Shown here: positions 8,217 to 16,322 of the stretch, piece after piece
How positions within the stretch are numbered: the stretch's first letter is position 1
Layout of the letters: every line of letters begins with the position of its first letter
Made by a program: the position numbers and the translations under genes
From: DASRAJ01 sp039920305
GTDB taxonomy: Bacteria; Bacteroidota; Bacteroidia; Chitinophagales; UBA10324
Reading direction: 5' to 3'
Length of the DNA stretch: 22,775 bases
Assembly: GCA_039920305.1 (NCBI GenBank)
Contig: JBDSEA010000248.1
Span: 1 to 22,775 of the forward strand
The notes under the pieces: generated by a model
Database searches by the model: none
What the model was told of the DNA's origin: nothing
Seen by the model: the letters and a program-made list of their open reading frames with translations, nothing else

Positions 8217-8738
8217 ATGCACAGGCTATTTTTTGCTATTCCACTTCCAGATGGGTTGAGAGAAAAGTTTTCAGGTCTAGTATCCCGGGAAAAACTTTCC
8301 TTGGTAAAATGGGTGAGTACAAAGAACCTGCATATTACCGTGCATTTTCTAGGAGCAACACACCCGGATCAATTTTCACGAATTATTAAGTCAGGAAAAG
8401 AAATTTCTGCATCCACCTCTTCATTTGTATTGAAGCTTGATTGCTTTGAAACCATTCTTGAAAACAGGAAGCCCGTGATGATCTGGGCTCAGTTTGAGAA
8501 GAGTGATACTTTTGAAAAGCTGTGTCTTCAGCTTCGTAAAGCACTACCAACAGAAGAAACCCGTAAGCCGGTTCCGCATGCAACTCTGGCAAGGATCCGG
8601 CAGTTGAAGCAATTGCCCTTTGACCTTCCTGCCGTTCATTCCGGATCATTTTCAGCAGATCAGCCGCAATTAATTGAATCACTCACTCATCCTGATGATG
8701 CCGCCTATCGTGTGATTGAAAGCTGGGAACTGAAGTGA
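8217..8738 (+). CDS. thpR: RNA 2',3'-cyclic phosphodiesterase (2'-5' RNA ligase family)
   Basis: This 173-aa protein of the 2H phosphoesterase superfamily shows both catalytic motifs. The first HxTx lies in LHITVHFLG (His39, Thr41) and the second in PHATLARI (His121, Thr123). The N-terminal RLFFAIPLPDGLREKF is the standard opening of ThpR/LigT proteins, and the length is normal for the family. Members hydrolyse 2',3'-cyclic phosphate RNA ends to 2'-phosphomonoesters and can ligate tRNA halves in vitro; the physiological substrate is usually unknown. The ATG at 8217 opens directly on the conserved segment. It is divergent from the Ycf48-like gene (115 bp between them) and lies 96 bp upstream of kbl, in the same direction. 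Confidence 0.92.
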   Translation: MHRLFFAIPLPDGLREKFSGLVSREKLSLVKWVSTKNLHITVHFLGATHPDQFSRIIKSGKEISASTSSFVLKLDCFETILENRKPVMIWAQFEKSDTFEKLCLQLRKALPTEETRKPVPHATLARIRQLKQLPFDLPAVHSGSFSADQPQLIESLTHPDDAAYRVIESWELK

Positions 8739-8834
8739 TTGCTATTTTCACATTAAATTATTAGCAACGTAATTCAAACCGGACAACTTAAACTGATGCT
8801 GAAACAGGCATATCATCACTAAATCCAAAATAAT

Positions 8835-10034
8835 ATGTACACCATTGAGGAGCGACTTGTAACAGAAATTGAAGACATCAAAGCAAAGGGACTATTCAAG
8901 AATGAAAGGGTAATCACTTCAGCACAGGGGGCAGAAATTGTAGTGAACGGAAAAACTGTCTTGAATTTCTGTGCCAATAATTATCTTGGCCTAAGCTCGC
9001 ATCCAAAGTTGATTGCGGCAACTCAAAAAACGATTGAGACGCATGGGTACGGAATGAGCAGTGTACGCTTTATCTGTGGCACCCAAAACCTCCACAAAAT
9101 CCTGGAAAAAAAGGTTTCTGAATTTCTCGGAACAGATGACACGATTTTATATGTTTCTGCATTTGATGCTAACGGGGGTGTATTTGAGCCACTCTTTAAC
9201 GAAGAAGATGCCCTCATCAGTGATGAGCTTAACCACGCATCAATCATTGACGGTGTGCGTTTATGCAAGGCGCAGCGATTCAGGTATAAAAACAGTGACA
9301 TGCAGGATCTTGAATCACAGCTTCAGGCAGCACAAAATTGCCGCAGCAGGATCATCATTACTGATGGCGTATTCAGTATGGATGGAACCATAGCAAAGCT
9401 GGATGAAATTGCTTTGCTAGCTGAAAAGTACCATTCACTGATCATGGTGGATGACAGTCATGCTTCCGGAGTAATGGGGAAAACAGGCCGCGGAACTCAT
9501 GAATACAAAAATGTGATGGGCAGGATTGACATCATTACTTCTACATTAGGAAAAGCGCTCGGGGGTGCCTGCGGCGGTTTCACTTCGGGCAGAAAAGAAA
9601 TCATTAATATGTTGCGACAGCGCTCGCGTCCTTATTTGTTTTCAAACTCCATTCCTCCCCCGATCGTGGGCGCTGCTATTGCAGTTATGGATATGCTGAG
9701 TGAAACAACAAGTCTCCGTGACAAGCTCGAATCAAACACAAAGTATTTCAGAGAAAAAATTACGGAGGCGGGTTTTGACATTAAGCCAGGCGAGCATCCT
9801 ATTGTTCCCATCATGCTCTATGATGCTGCTGCTGCGCAGAAGATGGCGGCTGTGCTGCTTGAGGAAGGAATTTATGTAATTGGATTTTTCTTCCCTGTTG
9901 TTCCCAAGGGACTTGCGCGGATAAGGGTACAAATTTCTGCTGCGCATGAGCCGCATCATCTTGATAAAGCGATTCAGGCATTTACGAAGGTGGGAAAAGA
10001 CCTGAATGTTTTGAAAAGCCGGGCTATTTCTTAA
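8835..10034 (+). CDS. kbl: Glycine C-acetyltransferase (2-amino-3-ketobutyrate CoA ligase)
   Basis: This PLP-dependent alpha-oxoamine synthase of 399 aa is almost the same length as E. coli Kbl. It cleaves 2-amino-3-ketobutyrate with CoA to glycine and acetyl-CoA, the second step of threonine breakdown via threonine dehydrogenase. Visible motifs are FCANNYLGLSSHP (44-57), SVRFICGTQNLHK (76-88), the cofactor-stacking His134 in DELNHASI, MVDDSHASG (204-212), and the Schiff-base Lys240 in TLGKALGGACGG. The C-terminal VVPKGLARIRVQISAAH is typical of the family. The closest alternatives are other members such as 8-amino-7-oxononanoate synthase or serine palmitoyltransferase. The SSVRFICGTQ segment and overall length favour Kbl. 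No tdh gene is in the window. A 96-bp gap after thpR has no clear promoter, so co-transcription is possible. Confidence 0.92.
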   Translation: MYTIEERLVTEIEDIKAKGLFKNERVITSAQGAEIVVNGKTVLNFCANNYLGLSSHPKLIAATQKTIETHGYGMSSVRFICGTQNLHKILEKKVSEFLGTDDTILYVSAFDANGGVFEPLFNEEDALISDELNHASIIDGVRLCKAQRFRYKNSDMQDLESQLQAAQNCRSRIIITDGVFSMDGTIAKLDEIALLAEKYHSLIMVDDSHASGVMGKTGRGTHEYKNVMGRIDIITSTLGKALGGACGGFTSGRKEIINMLRQRSRPYLFSNSIPPPIVGAAIAVMDMLSETTSLRDKLESNTKYFREKITEAGFDIKPGEHPIVPIMLYDAAAAQKMAAVLLEEGIYVIGFFFPVVPKGLARIRVQISAAHEPHHLDKAIQAFTKVGKDLNVLKSRAIS

Positions 10035-10298
10035 GAGTGAAAATTTAAAAAAAGGGTTTCTGTAATCCCCGATTGAGTGATGAACAAAAATTTTGCTCGC
10101 TTTGAAGCGCAATGCAATTGTAATTGCAGTCAAAGAGTTTTTGCAATTGGTATTTCAATAATAAGTTGCTTCACAAAGGATATTATACTGAGGATTGACA
10201 ATCAGGCTTATGAAGCGGTAAAAAAGTTTAGAGCATAATTTAAAGCTTCGTGGTATAAACCTGCATGGGAGCTGAGAATAGTAAATGAGAAGCGTACC
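10035..10298. other. Intergenic region between convergent kbl and scpA
   Basis: This stretch holds no convincing gene and no GC-rich terminator. Its main structure is a perfect inverted repeat, TGCAATT-gt-AATTGCA (10113-10128); the half-site core GCAATT recurs at 10143-10148. An ORF of 52 codons (ATG 10080 to TAA 10238), with CNCNC near its start, can be read through it. It has no recognisable domain and its translation gives no sign of selection, so it is not called as a gene. Confidence 0.5.
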
Positions 10299-11051
10299 TC
10301 ACGAGACCTTGTTGATCCAGAAATTATTCATTCCCATTCCTGCTTTAAAGGCAATCAGTTTTTGCTGAATCAATTCAAGCATGGCAAGAAAGGTGAAGAT
10401 GGCATGAATGCGGTTTTCGCAAGATTCAAATACACTTGCAAAGGGAATATCTTTTTCCGATTCAATTAAATGCGTCAGGTATTCCTTTTGCCCTTCAATG
10501 GTATAGGCATATGATATGATCTTGTGCACGGGCTTTTTCTTTTGCTCCTCCAGCCTGCTCATCACTCTTTCAAATGATTTAAGCAGCTTGAAAAGTGTTA
10601 CGGAATGCAGCTCTGCTTCATTAGACCACGACTTTGCAATGGATTCTAATTCCGAATCCACATTACCACGGGCAAACATTTTTGCTCTCTCATCCTCAAG
10701 CTGGCGCAGCTCATCCAGAACCTCTTTGTAACGCTTGTACTCCAGCAGCTGCCTTACCAGCTCCTCACGGGGATCAATTTCATTTCCCGTTTCGTCAATA
10801 TCTTTTCTTGGGAGTAATAGTTTTGCTTTGATACGCATCAGTGTTGCAGCAACAACAATAAATTCACTTGCAAGCTCAATGTTCAATGTATTTGCCTGCT
10901 GGAGGTAGGCAAGAAAATCACCCGTGATTTTTGCAATCGGAATGTCATATACATCCAGCTCATCACGCTCAATAAAAAACAGCAGCAGATCAAATGGACC
11001 CTCGAACTGCGGGAGCTTTATTTCGTATGTAGTTGCTGTTGCGGTATTCAT
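10299..11051 (-). CDS. scpA: Segregation and condensation protein A
   Basis: ScpA is the kleisin subunit that bridges the SMC heads and, with ScpB, forms the bacterial condensin that organises and separates chromosomes. The 250-aa protein has the classic N-terminal kleisin segment: FEGPFDLLLFFIERDELDVYDIPIAKIT at about 15-43, then LASEFIVVAATLMRIKAKLLLP at about 60-81. A charged helical middle follows (about 90-170), then a C-terminal winged-helix part (FLAMLELIQQKLI) that ends in the NNFW motif seen in Bacteroidota ScpA. Length is normal. The gene is divergent from dxs, with a 178-bp shared upstream region, and convergent with kbl. No scpB or smc lies in the window. The start ATG at 11051 is only five bases after a TAGATTTG promoter element. 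Confidence 0.95.
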   Translation of the reverse strand: MNTATATTYEIKLPQFEGPFDLLLFFIERDELDVYDIPIAKITGDFLAYLQQANTLNIELASEFIVVAATLMRIKAKLLLPRKDIDETGNEIDPREELVRQLLEYKRYKEVLDELRQLEDERAKMFARGNVDSELESIAKSWSNEAELHSVTLFKLLKSFERVMSRLEEQKKKPVHKIISYAYTIEGQKEYLTHLIESEKDIPFASVFESCENRIHAIFTFLAMLELIQQKLIAFKAGMGMNNFWINKVS

Positions 11052-11056
11052 TAAAG

Positions 11057-11064
11057 CAAATCTA
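11057..11064 (-). promoter_or_regulatory. Candidate -7 element for scpA
   Basis: On the minus strand the sequence reads TAGATTTG, an exact match to the Bacteroidota -7 consensus TAnnTTTG, ending five bases before the scpA ATG. No TTG is found at the expected -33 distance. Such closeness implies a very short or absent 5' leader if it is used. Confidence 0.45.
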
Positions 11065-11198
11065 AATGGTGTACAGCCCAGATATTGATTTCAGGATTTT
11101 AAATATCCACATGTATTTAAAAAATGCTCCATGATTTTGACACATAACCCATTTATTAATAATTTCAGTTTACACCGGAGCTCCGGATTCGTATTGTT

Positions 11199-11206
11199 TA
11201 ATTTCG
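11199..11206 (+). promoter_or_regulatory. Candidate -7 element for dxs
   Basis: TAATTTCG differs by one base from TAnnTTTG and lies 23 bases before the dxs ATG, a sensible leader length. No TTG is seen at the -33 distance. A perfect 12-bp palindrome, CCGGAGCTCCGG (11175-11186), lies directly upstream, where a regulator could bind; no known operator is recognised. Confidence 0.3.
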
Positions 11207-11229
11207 CATTCTGTTTTTAAAACCCCAGG

Positions 11230-13152
11230 ATGGAAATTCAGCCCGGCGATCTTCTTTCTGAAATCAATTTTCCAGATGATTTGCGTAAACTTGGAAAGGA
11301 CAAGCTTTTCCGGGTTTGCAAGGAGCTTCGGCAATACATTATTGATACTGTTTCAGTTTATGGCGGACATTTCGGCGCTTCTCTGGGTGTAGTGGAGCTG
11401 ACTGTTGCGCTGCATTATGTTTTCAACACCCCCTATGATCAGCTTGTGTGGGATGTGGGACATCAGGCCTATGGTCATAAAATTCTAACCGGAAGAAGAA
11501 AACGTTTTCAGACCAACAGGAAGCATAAGGGAATAGCAGGTTTTCCATCGCGTGCGGAGAGCGAATATGACACCTTTGGCGTGGGGCATTCCTCTACCTC
11601 CATTTCTGCTGCACTCGGCATGGCAGTAGCTTCCCGGCTCAAGGGTGAAAAAGACCGCAAGGTGATTGCGGTAATTGGCGATGGTGCCATTACTGCCGGT
11701 TTAGCATACGAGGGAATGAATAATGCTGGAGTTTCAGGAACTGACCTTCTCATCATCCTGAACGACAACTGCATGAGCATTGATCCGAATGTAGGAGCAA
11801 TGAAGGAATACCTGACTGATATTACGATGAGCCATACATGGAACAAAACCCGTGATGAGATATGGAAGATCCTGGGAAAGGTTGGAGGCACATCTCTTCA
11901 AAACCAGCTTTCAAAAATTGAGGCAAGCCTGAAGGGGGCAGTATCCAAGAGCAGCAACATTTTTGAGGCGATGAATATTCGGTATTTCGGACCAGTGGAT
12001 GGCCATAATGTTGACCGCCTTGTTGCAATGCTTGAAGACCTGAAGCACATTTCAGGACCCAAGCTGCTTCATATAGTAACCGTGAAAGGAAAAGGATACG
12101 AGCTGGCAGAAAAAGATCAAACCAAATGGCATGCCCCCGGGACTTTTGATAAGATCACGGGTGAAATATTTAAAAAAATTTCTCATCAATCATCACCGCC
12201 AAAATATCAGGATGTATTTGGACTCACCATTGTTGAGCTTGCTAAAATGAATCCTAAGATCACCGGCATCACACCGGCAATGCCGAGCGGCTCGTCACTC
12301 AATATGATGATGAAGGAAATGCCGGAACGGGCTTTCGATGTGGGAATTGCCGAGCAGCATGCCGTCACTTTTTCAGCAGGCCTGGCAACACAGGGCATGA
12401 TTCCTTTCTGTAACATTTACTCAACATTTCTGCAGCGTGGCTATGATCAGGTGATTCATGATGTGGTATTGCAAAAGCTTCACGTAATATTTTGCCTTGA
12501 TCGCGGCGGACTGGTTGGTGATGACGGCGCAACGCATCAGGGCGCCTTCGATCTTGCCTATATGCGCATACTTCCGAATATCGTAGTGAGTGCCCCGATG
12601 AATGAGGAAGAGCTGCGCAATCTCATGTACACCGCACAGCTTGATAAAAATAATTTCCCGTTTTCTATCCGCTATCCCCGGGGTGAAGGTGTAATGACGA
12701 ACTGGAGAAAACCATTTTCAGAAATTGCGATAGGGAAAGGAAGAAAAATCTGTGATGGTGAAGATGTATGTATTCTGTCAATCGGCCACCCGGGTAATTT
12801 TGTTTTAGAGGCCTGCCGGGAGTTAGCAAGTGATGGAATTAATCCCGCCCATTACGACATGCGCTTTATCAAGCCATTGGATGCAGAAATTCTTCACAGG
12901 GTCTTTTCATCATTCAACAAAATTATTACTGTTGAAGATGGGGTGATCAGGGGAGGATTTGGCAGTGCTATTCTTGAATTTATGAATGCTCATCATTATT
13001 CAGCAGAAATAAAAATGCTCGGAATTCCGGATAAATTTGTTGAGCACGGCTCCCTTAAAGATCTTTATCATGAGTGCCGCTTTGATGCCGATGCTATCTC
13101 TGATGAAGTGATGGAAATGGTTAAAGAAAAAGTGAGGATTAAGGTGCGCTGA
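11230..13152 (+). CDS. dxs: 1-deoxy-D-xylulose-5-phosphate synthase
   Basis: DXS condenses pyruvate and glyceraldehyde 3-phosphate to 1-deoxyxylulose 5-phosphate, the first step of the MEP isoprenoid pathway and a branch toward thiamine and pyridoxal phosphate. The 640-aa protein has the thiamine-diphosphate-binding site: His47 in YGGHFGASLG, VWDVGHQAYGHK (73-84), GHSSTSIS (119-126), and the GDG...N metal/ThDP motif from 150 to LNDN at 177-180. The pyrimidine-domain glutamate is Glu375 in GIAEQHAVTFSAG. The glyceraldehyde-phosphate-binding part includes GLVGDDGATHQG and IRYPRGEG, and the C-terminal transketolase domain includes MRFIKPLD. Length is normal. It is transcribed away from scpA and converges on the first SBBP gene with 97 bp between them. 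No other MEP pathway gene is present. Confidence 0.97.
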   Translation: MEIQPGDLLSEINFPDDLRKLGKDKLFRVCKELRQYIIDTVSVYGGHFGASLGVVELTVALHYVFNTPYDQLVWDVGHQAYGHKILTGRRKRFQTNRKHKGIAGFPSRAESEYDTFGVGHSSTSISAALGMAVASRLKGEKDRKVIAVIGDGAITAGLAYEGMNNAGVSGTDLLIILNDNCMSIDPNVGAMKEYLTDITMSHTWNKTRDEIWKILGKVGGTSLQNQLSKIEASLKGAVSKSSNIFEAMNIRYFGPVDGHNVDRLVAMLEDLKHISGPKLLHIVTVKGKGYELAEKDQTKWHAPGTFDKITGEIFKKISHQSSPPKYQDVFGLTIVELAKMNPKITGITPAMPSGSSLNMMMKEMPERAFDVGIAEQHAVTFSAGLATQGMIPFCNIYSTFLQRGYDQVIHDVVLQKLHVIFCLDRGGLVGDDGATHQGAFDLAYMRILPNIVVSAPMNEEELRNLMYTAQLDKNNFPFSIRYPRGEGVMTNWRKPFSEIAIGKGRKICDGEDVCILSIGHPGNFVLEACRELASDGINPAHYDMRFIKPLDAEILHRVFSSFNKIITVEDGVIRGGFGSAILEFMNAHHYSAEIKMLGIPDKFVEHGSLKDLYHECRFDADAISDEVMEMVKEKVRIKVR

Positions 13153-13249
13153 TATTTTTCTCAGAAAAAATTTCAGACTGCCTTTTCTTTTTCCTACCAT
13201 GATTGAACCATTTCATCCAATACTCCGCGTTAATTTCTGTCAATTGACC

Positions 13250-16087
13250 TCATTGCTTCACGAAACTCCTTTGCCAGAATTTGTGATCATTTGAAATCAC
13301 AAGCTGATAAGCCCCTCTTTCCAGAGTTGAAACCGGCACATTGAATTGCTGATATCCCGCTGTAAGCTGTAGTTTGGAATGATAAACCTCCCTTCCCGCC
13401 AGATCATAAATTATGATATCAGAAAACCAGTTCTCCCCTGACAGCAAGTTCACTGAAAGGTGATCGTACGCAGGGTTGGGAAATACATACATATCCGGAA
13501 GAGCGTTTTGCGATGATTCCCTGCTGATGGTAGAAGGTCCCTTGAAAATACGTATTCTGTAGCAATTAGCAGAATCGAAGGCAGTGGAATCATGAACCAC
13601 TCCCAGGTAATATTTTTCCCCGGCAAGATCATTCATTACAATGGTATCGGAAGTAAGTCCGGGATTTACGGAGTATGCAATTTGTACGCCCTGCTTATTG
13701 AGCAGCACGAGGTCATAATTCTGGGTAAGATGGTCAATGATAAACCTGTAGTTTGGAAGAGCAGGTTTGGTTTTTACATAATACCAGTCCTGGTCGCCCG
13801 GGCTGGATATTGCGGCGCTCCAGCCGTATATATTATCCTTAGAGGGTTCAAATGCTTTTAGCTGGAATCCTTGCTGGTAATTATCGTTGGGCTCGTATTT
13901 ATCATAGCAGTTTGACCCGGTTTCGAATTCATAAAGCACCGCATCCGCGCCACCCTGATTTTTGATCAGGTAGGCATCGGGGGTCACCGGTGAACCGCCA
14001 CGCGTTTCGATGGACACATAAAGCAAATGATCGAGATAGAGTGCCACATCATTACCCTCATCCACTTTATCACCTCCCAGATAACTTCCCCAAACCTGGT
14101 GACCGGATGAATCCCACTTCATAAACATGCCATCAGAGGAACTGCTTTTACCAATCTTCTCGCTGATGAATCCATCCGGTGTTGCAATACTGTCAGAGCT
14201 TTGTGCATCGCCCACAATGTAAAGATTAGCATTGCTGTCAATTTCCATTCCCCGCACGAATTCTTCTTTATAGCCACCATAGTAAGTACCCCATTTCCAG
14301 TGGCCTGAATGGTCAAACTTCATCAGATAGCCGTCATCATTGGGAATGCCTGCATCGGAATATCCTCCTCCCCATGTCTGCTGGTGCGCCCCCGGAGATG
14401 CAATGCTATCCTTGCTTTGGGTGTAGCCGGCCACATATACATTACCGGCTCCGTCAACATTCACACCGCGTGCGCGGTCATCCCGGTTACCTCCAATGTA
14501 GGTGCCCCAGTAATAATGGCCTGAGGTATCCCAGTAAGCCAGGAAAGCATCTACCTGGCTTCCCTTTATCTTTTGCCATGGACTGTTGATGATGAAGTTC
14601 ACTTCACTCTCCGTAGTGCCGGCAACATAAAAATAATTCTGATTGGTATCTAAGCACATTACGTGTGCACGATCTTCTTTCTCATCACCCCAGTATGTAA
14701 CCCATACAGGCCATCCATTCTTCGTGAACTCACCGAGCATGACATCCCCGCCTCCCCCATAAACACTCTGGTAAACGTAGGGACCATAAGCAATGTCTTC
14801 CAGGCTTGCAGTAAAGCCACTGAAAAGAATATTATTGTATTTGGTGATGATGGCATTGCGGATGTGATCCCGGTCTTTTCCGCCGTAATAAGTGCCCCAA
14901 ATAATGTAACCATTCTGGGAAAATTTGGCAATGAGCAAATCTGATGTATTGCTTGTGAGCATATCCTTATATGCCCCGGGAGTCGCCATACCGCTATCTG
15001 TATCACTGCTGCCACCGATGATGATGTTATCCTCGTGATCTGTAATGATTGAAAAAGTTCCATCCTTTCCCTTTCCACCGTAATAGGTACCCCATGAAAG
15101 CTGACCGTTTGAAAGAAATTTACAAATAAAGATATCCGTGAATTTACTATAGGTGACATCCCATGCGCCGGCAGTGGCAATGCCGCTGGTGCTGTAGGTA
15201 GATCCCGTCATAACCACCTTTCCAAAATTATCTATTGCGATTTCATCTTCAAAAACGGTTTCATCCATCTCACCACCGTAGAAAGTTGCGTATAAGAGGG
15301 TGGGGTCAATCACCACTGTTAGAGAGGGATCATAGCTGCCGATATTATAGGAAAGTACATTTCCATTAAGTTGATAGGAGGAAGGAATTTCTTTCTCATC
15401 AATAAAAGTATAGGTAAAAAGTTTTCCTTCTATTACTTTTCCTTTTGAAGTTAGTAAATCAATGGTCCCATCCGTATTGGCAGTGATCCCCTTAGCCCCG
15501 CCGTAGATTATTTTAATATCACAAGGGTCCGCTCCGGGATGAAGAATCCATTCGTATTCAAGAGTGGATGAAGCATTATCATCACCGGCTCTAAAAAGAA
15601 GATCAACATCAGGATAAATGTCCTTGTAAAGGATACGATTGTAGCACTGCACATCAATTACCGGTGCATTGGTACTCATGTTAAGATAGTAATTGAAAGT
15701 GGTGCCGTTAGCATTACCGCTTATGATACGGGGACTGGGATTTGCACCTTCAAGTGTTACATCCACCCGCGAAATGTGCACAACAGGATTTTGATTATAA
15801 AATGCACTTAAATCCTCATCAAAATGGTCCTGTCCGCTTTCGGCCATTGCCGGATGATTTTCAACCGTGATTACTTCGTAACTGAAGCTGTTACGCTTTA
15901 ATGAGAGATTAAAATCCTTTGTAGAAAACTGATATTTTACCAATGAATTAGGGTTTCCAAACTGGTCCCTGATCTGACCCACGTTTTGCTGAAACCCTGC
16001 TGACTGCATGGCTTCGTTGAGTGAAAACTGCGCAGAACAGAGGCTTGCAATTGATAAGTATATAAAAAAAAATATTGAATGTTTCAT
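13250..16087 (-). CDS. T9SS-exported SBBP beta-propeller protein, paralog 1
   Basis: This 945-aa protein has a signal peptide (residues 1-19, ending LCSA). The N-terminal region to about 255 is of the kind annotated DUF7948, with QNVGQIRDQ near the start and YEWILHPGADPCDIKIIYGGAKG. Seven SBBP blades follow (about 262-725), each opening with a WGTYYGG-like strand: ATFYGG, GTYYGG, GTYYGG, VTYWGD, GTYIGG, GTYYGG, GSYLGG. A PPC-like sandwich follows with NCYDKYEPND at 727, GDQDWYYV, and a second cysteine near 842 (NCYRIRI). The T9SS type A sorting domain is at about 865-945 (YVFPNP, IIYDLAGREVY, RGAYQLVI). Surface display is inferred; the ligand or activity is unknown. It is the most diverged of the three neighbouring paralogs: its first blade reads LLYATFYGG where the others read IWGTYYGG. 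Confidence 0.92.
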   Translation of the reverse strand: MKHSIFFFIYLSIASLCSAQFSLNEAMQSAGFQQNVGQIRDQFGNPNSLVKYQFSTKDFNLSLKRNSFSYEVITVENHPAMAESGQDHFDEDLSAFYNQNPVVHISRVDVTLEGANPSPRIISGNANGTTFNYYLNMSTNAPVIDVQCYNRILYKDIYPDVDLLFRAGDDNASSTLEYEWILHPGADPCDIKIIYGGAKGITANTDGTIDLLTSKGKVIEGKLFTYTFIDEKEIPSSYQLNGNVLSYNIGSYDPSLTVVIDPTLLYATFYGGEMDETVFEDEIAIDNFGKVVMTGSTYSTSGIATAGAWDVTYSKFTDIFICKFLSNGQLSWGTYYGGKGKDGTFSIITDHEDNIIIGGSSDTDSGMATPGAYKDMLTSNTSDLLIAKFSQNGYIIWGTYYGGKDRDHIRNAIITKYNNILFSGFTASLEDIAYGPYVYQSVYGGGGDVMLGEFTKNGWPVWVTYWGDEKEDRAHVMCLDTNQNYFYVAGTTESEVNFIINSPWQKIKGSQVDAFLAYWDTSGHYYWGTYIGGNRDDRARGVNVDGAGNVYVAGYTQSKDSIASPGAHQQTWGGGYSDAGIPNDDGYLMKFDHSGHWKWGTYYGGYKEEFVRGMEIDSNANLYIVGDAQSSDSIATPDGFISEKIGKSSSSDGMFMKWDSSGHQVWGSYLGGDKVDEGNDVALYLDHLLYVSIETRGGSPVTPDAYLIKNQGGADAVLYEFETGSNCYDKYEPNDNYQQGFQLKAFEPSKDNIYGWSAAISSPGDQDWYYVKTKPALPNYRFIIDHLTQNYDLVLLNKQGVQIAYSVNPGLTSDTIVMNDLAGEKYYLGVVHDSTAFDSANCYRIRIFKGPSTISRESSQNALPDMYVFPNPAYDHLSVNLLSGENWFSDIIIYDLAGREVYHSKLQLTAGYQQFNVPVSTLERGAYQLVISNDHKFWQRSFVKQ

Positions 16088-16219
16088 TATTGATTGATTT
16101 TTTAAATTTTGAGATGCTCCTGATTCTTTTCACGAAATTATTTCATAAAATTTTCCCCGTAAATCTTCATTCCAATTAGACCTGCCTGAGAAATTTTTAA
16201 ACGAAAACCGTAAGTATGG

Positions 16220-16227
16220 CAAAGATA
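16220..16227 (-). promoter_or_regulatory. Candidate -7 element for SBBP paralog 1
   Basis: On the minus strand TATCTTTG matches TAnnTTTG exactly and lies 132 bases before the ATG at 16087. The triplet at 19-bp spacing is ATG, not TTG. A second, weaker box, TAATTTCG (16133-16140), lies 45 bases from the ATG. One of the two could start a transcript for paralog 1, independent of paralog 2. Confidence 0.4.
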
Positions 16228-16322
16228 CACATGTGGGAATCAGGTTCATTGCCGGAATTCGAAAAGGCCTTGTTTTCCTGCTGCGGAATTAATTGCCTTT
16301 AAGGTTTTGCCGTATCAACAAA

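Noticed and set aside
10080..10238. 52-codon ORF with CNCNC and a final EAVKKFRA
   Set aside because: There is no recognisable family, start signal or neighbour support. It spans an inverted repeat in an AT-rich gap between convergent genes.
13153..13249. Terminator between dxs and SBBP paralog 1 (TTTTTC/GAAAAA)
   Set aside because: The stem is short and AT-only, with no GC core, so it would be too weak to call. A GTCAATTGAC palindrome nearby is also too short.
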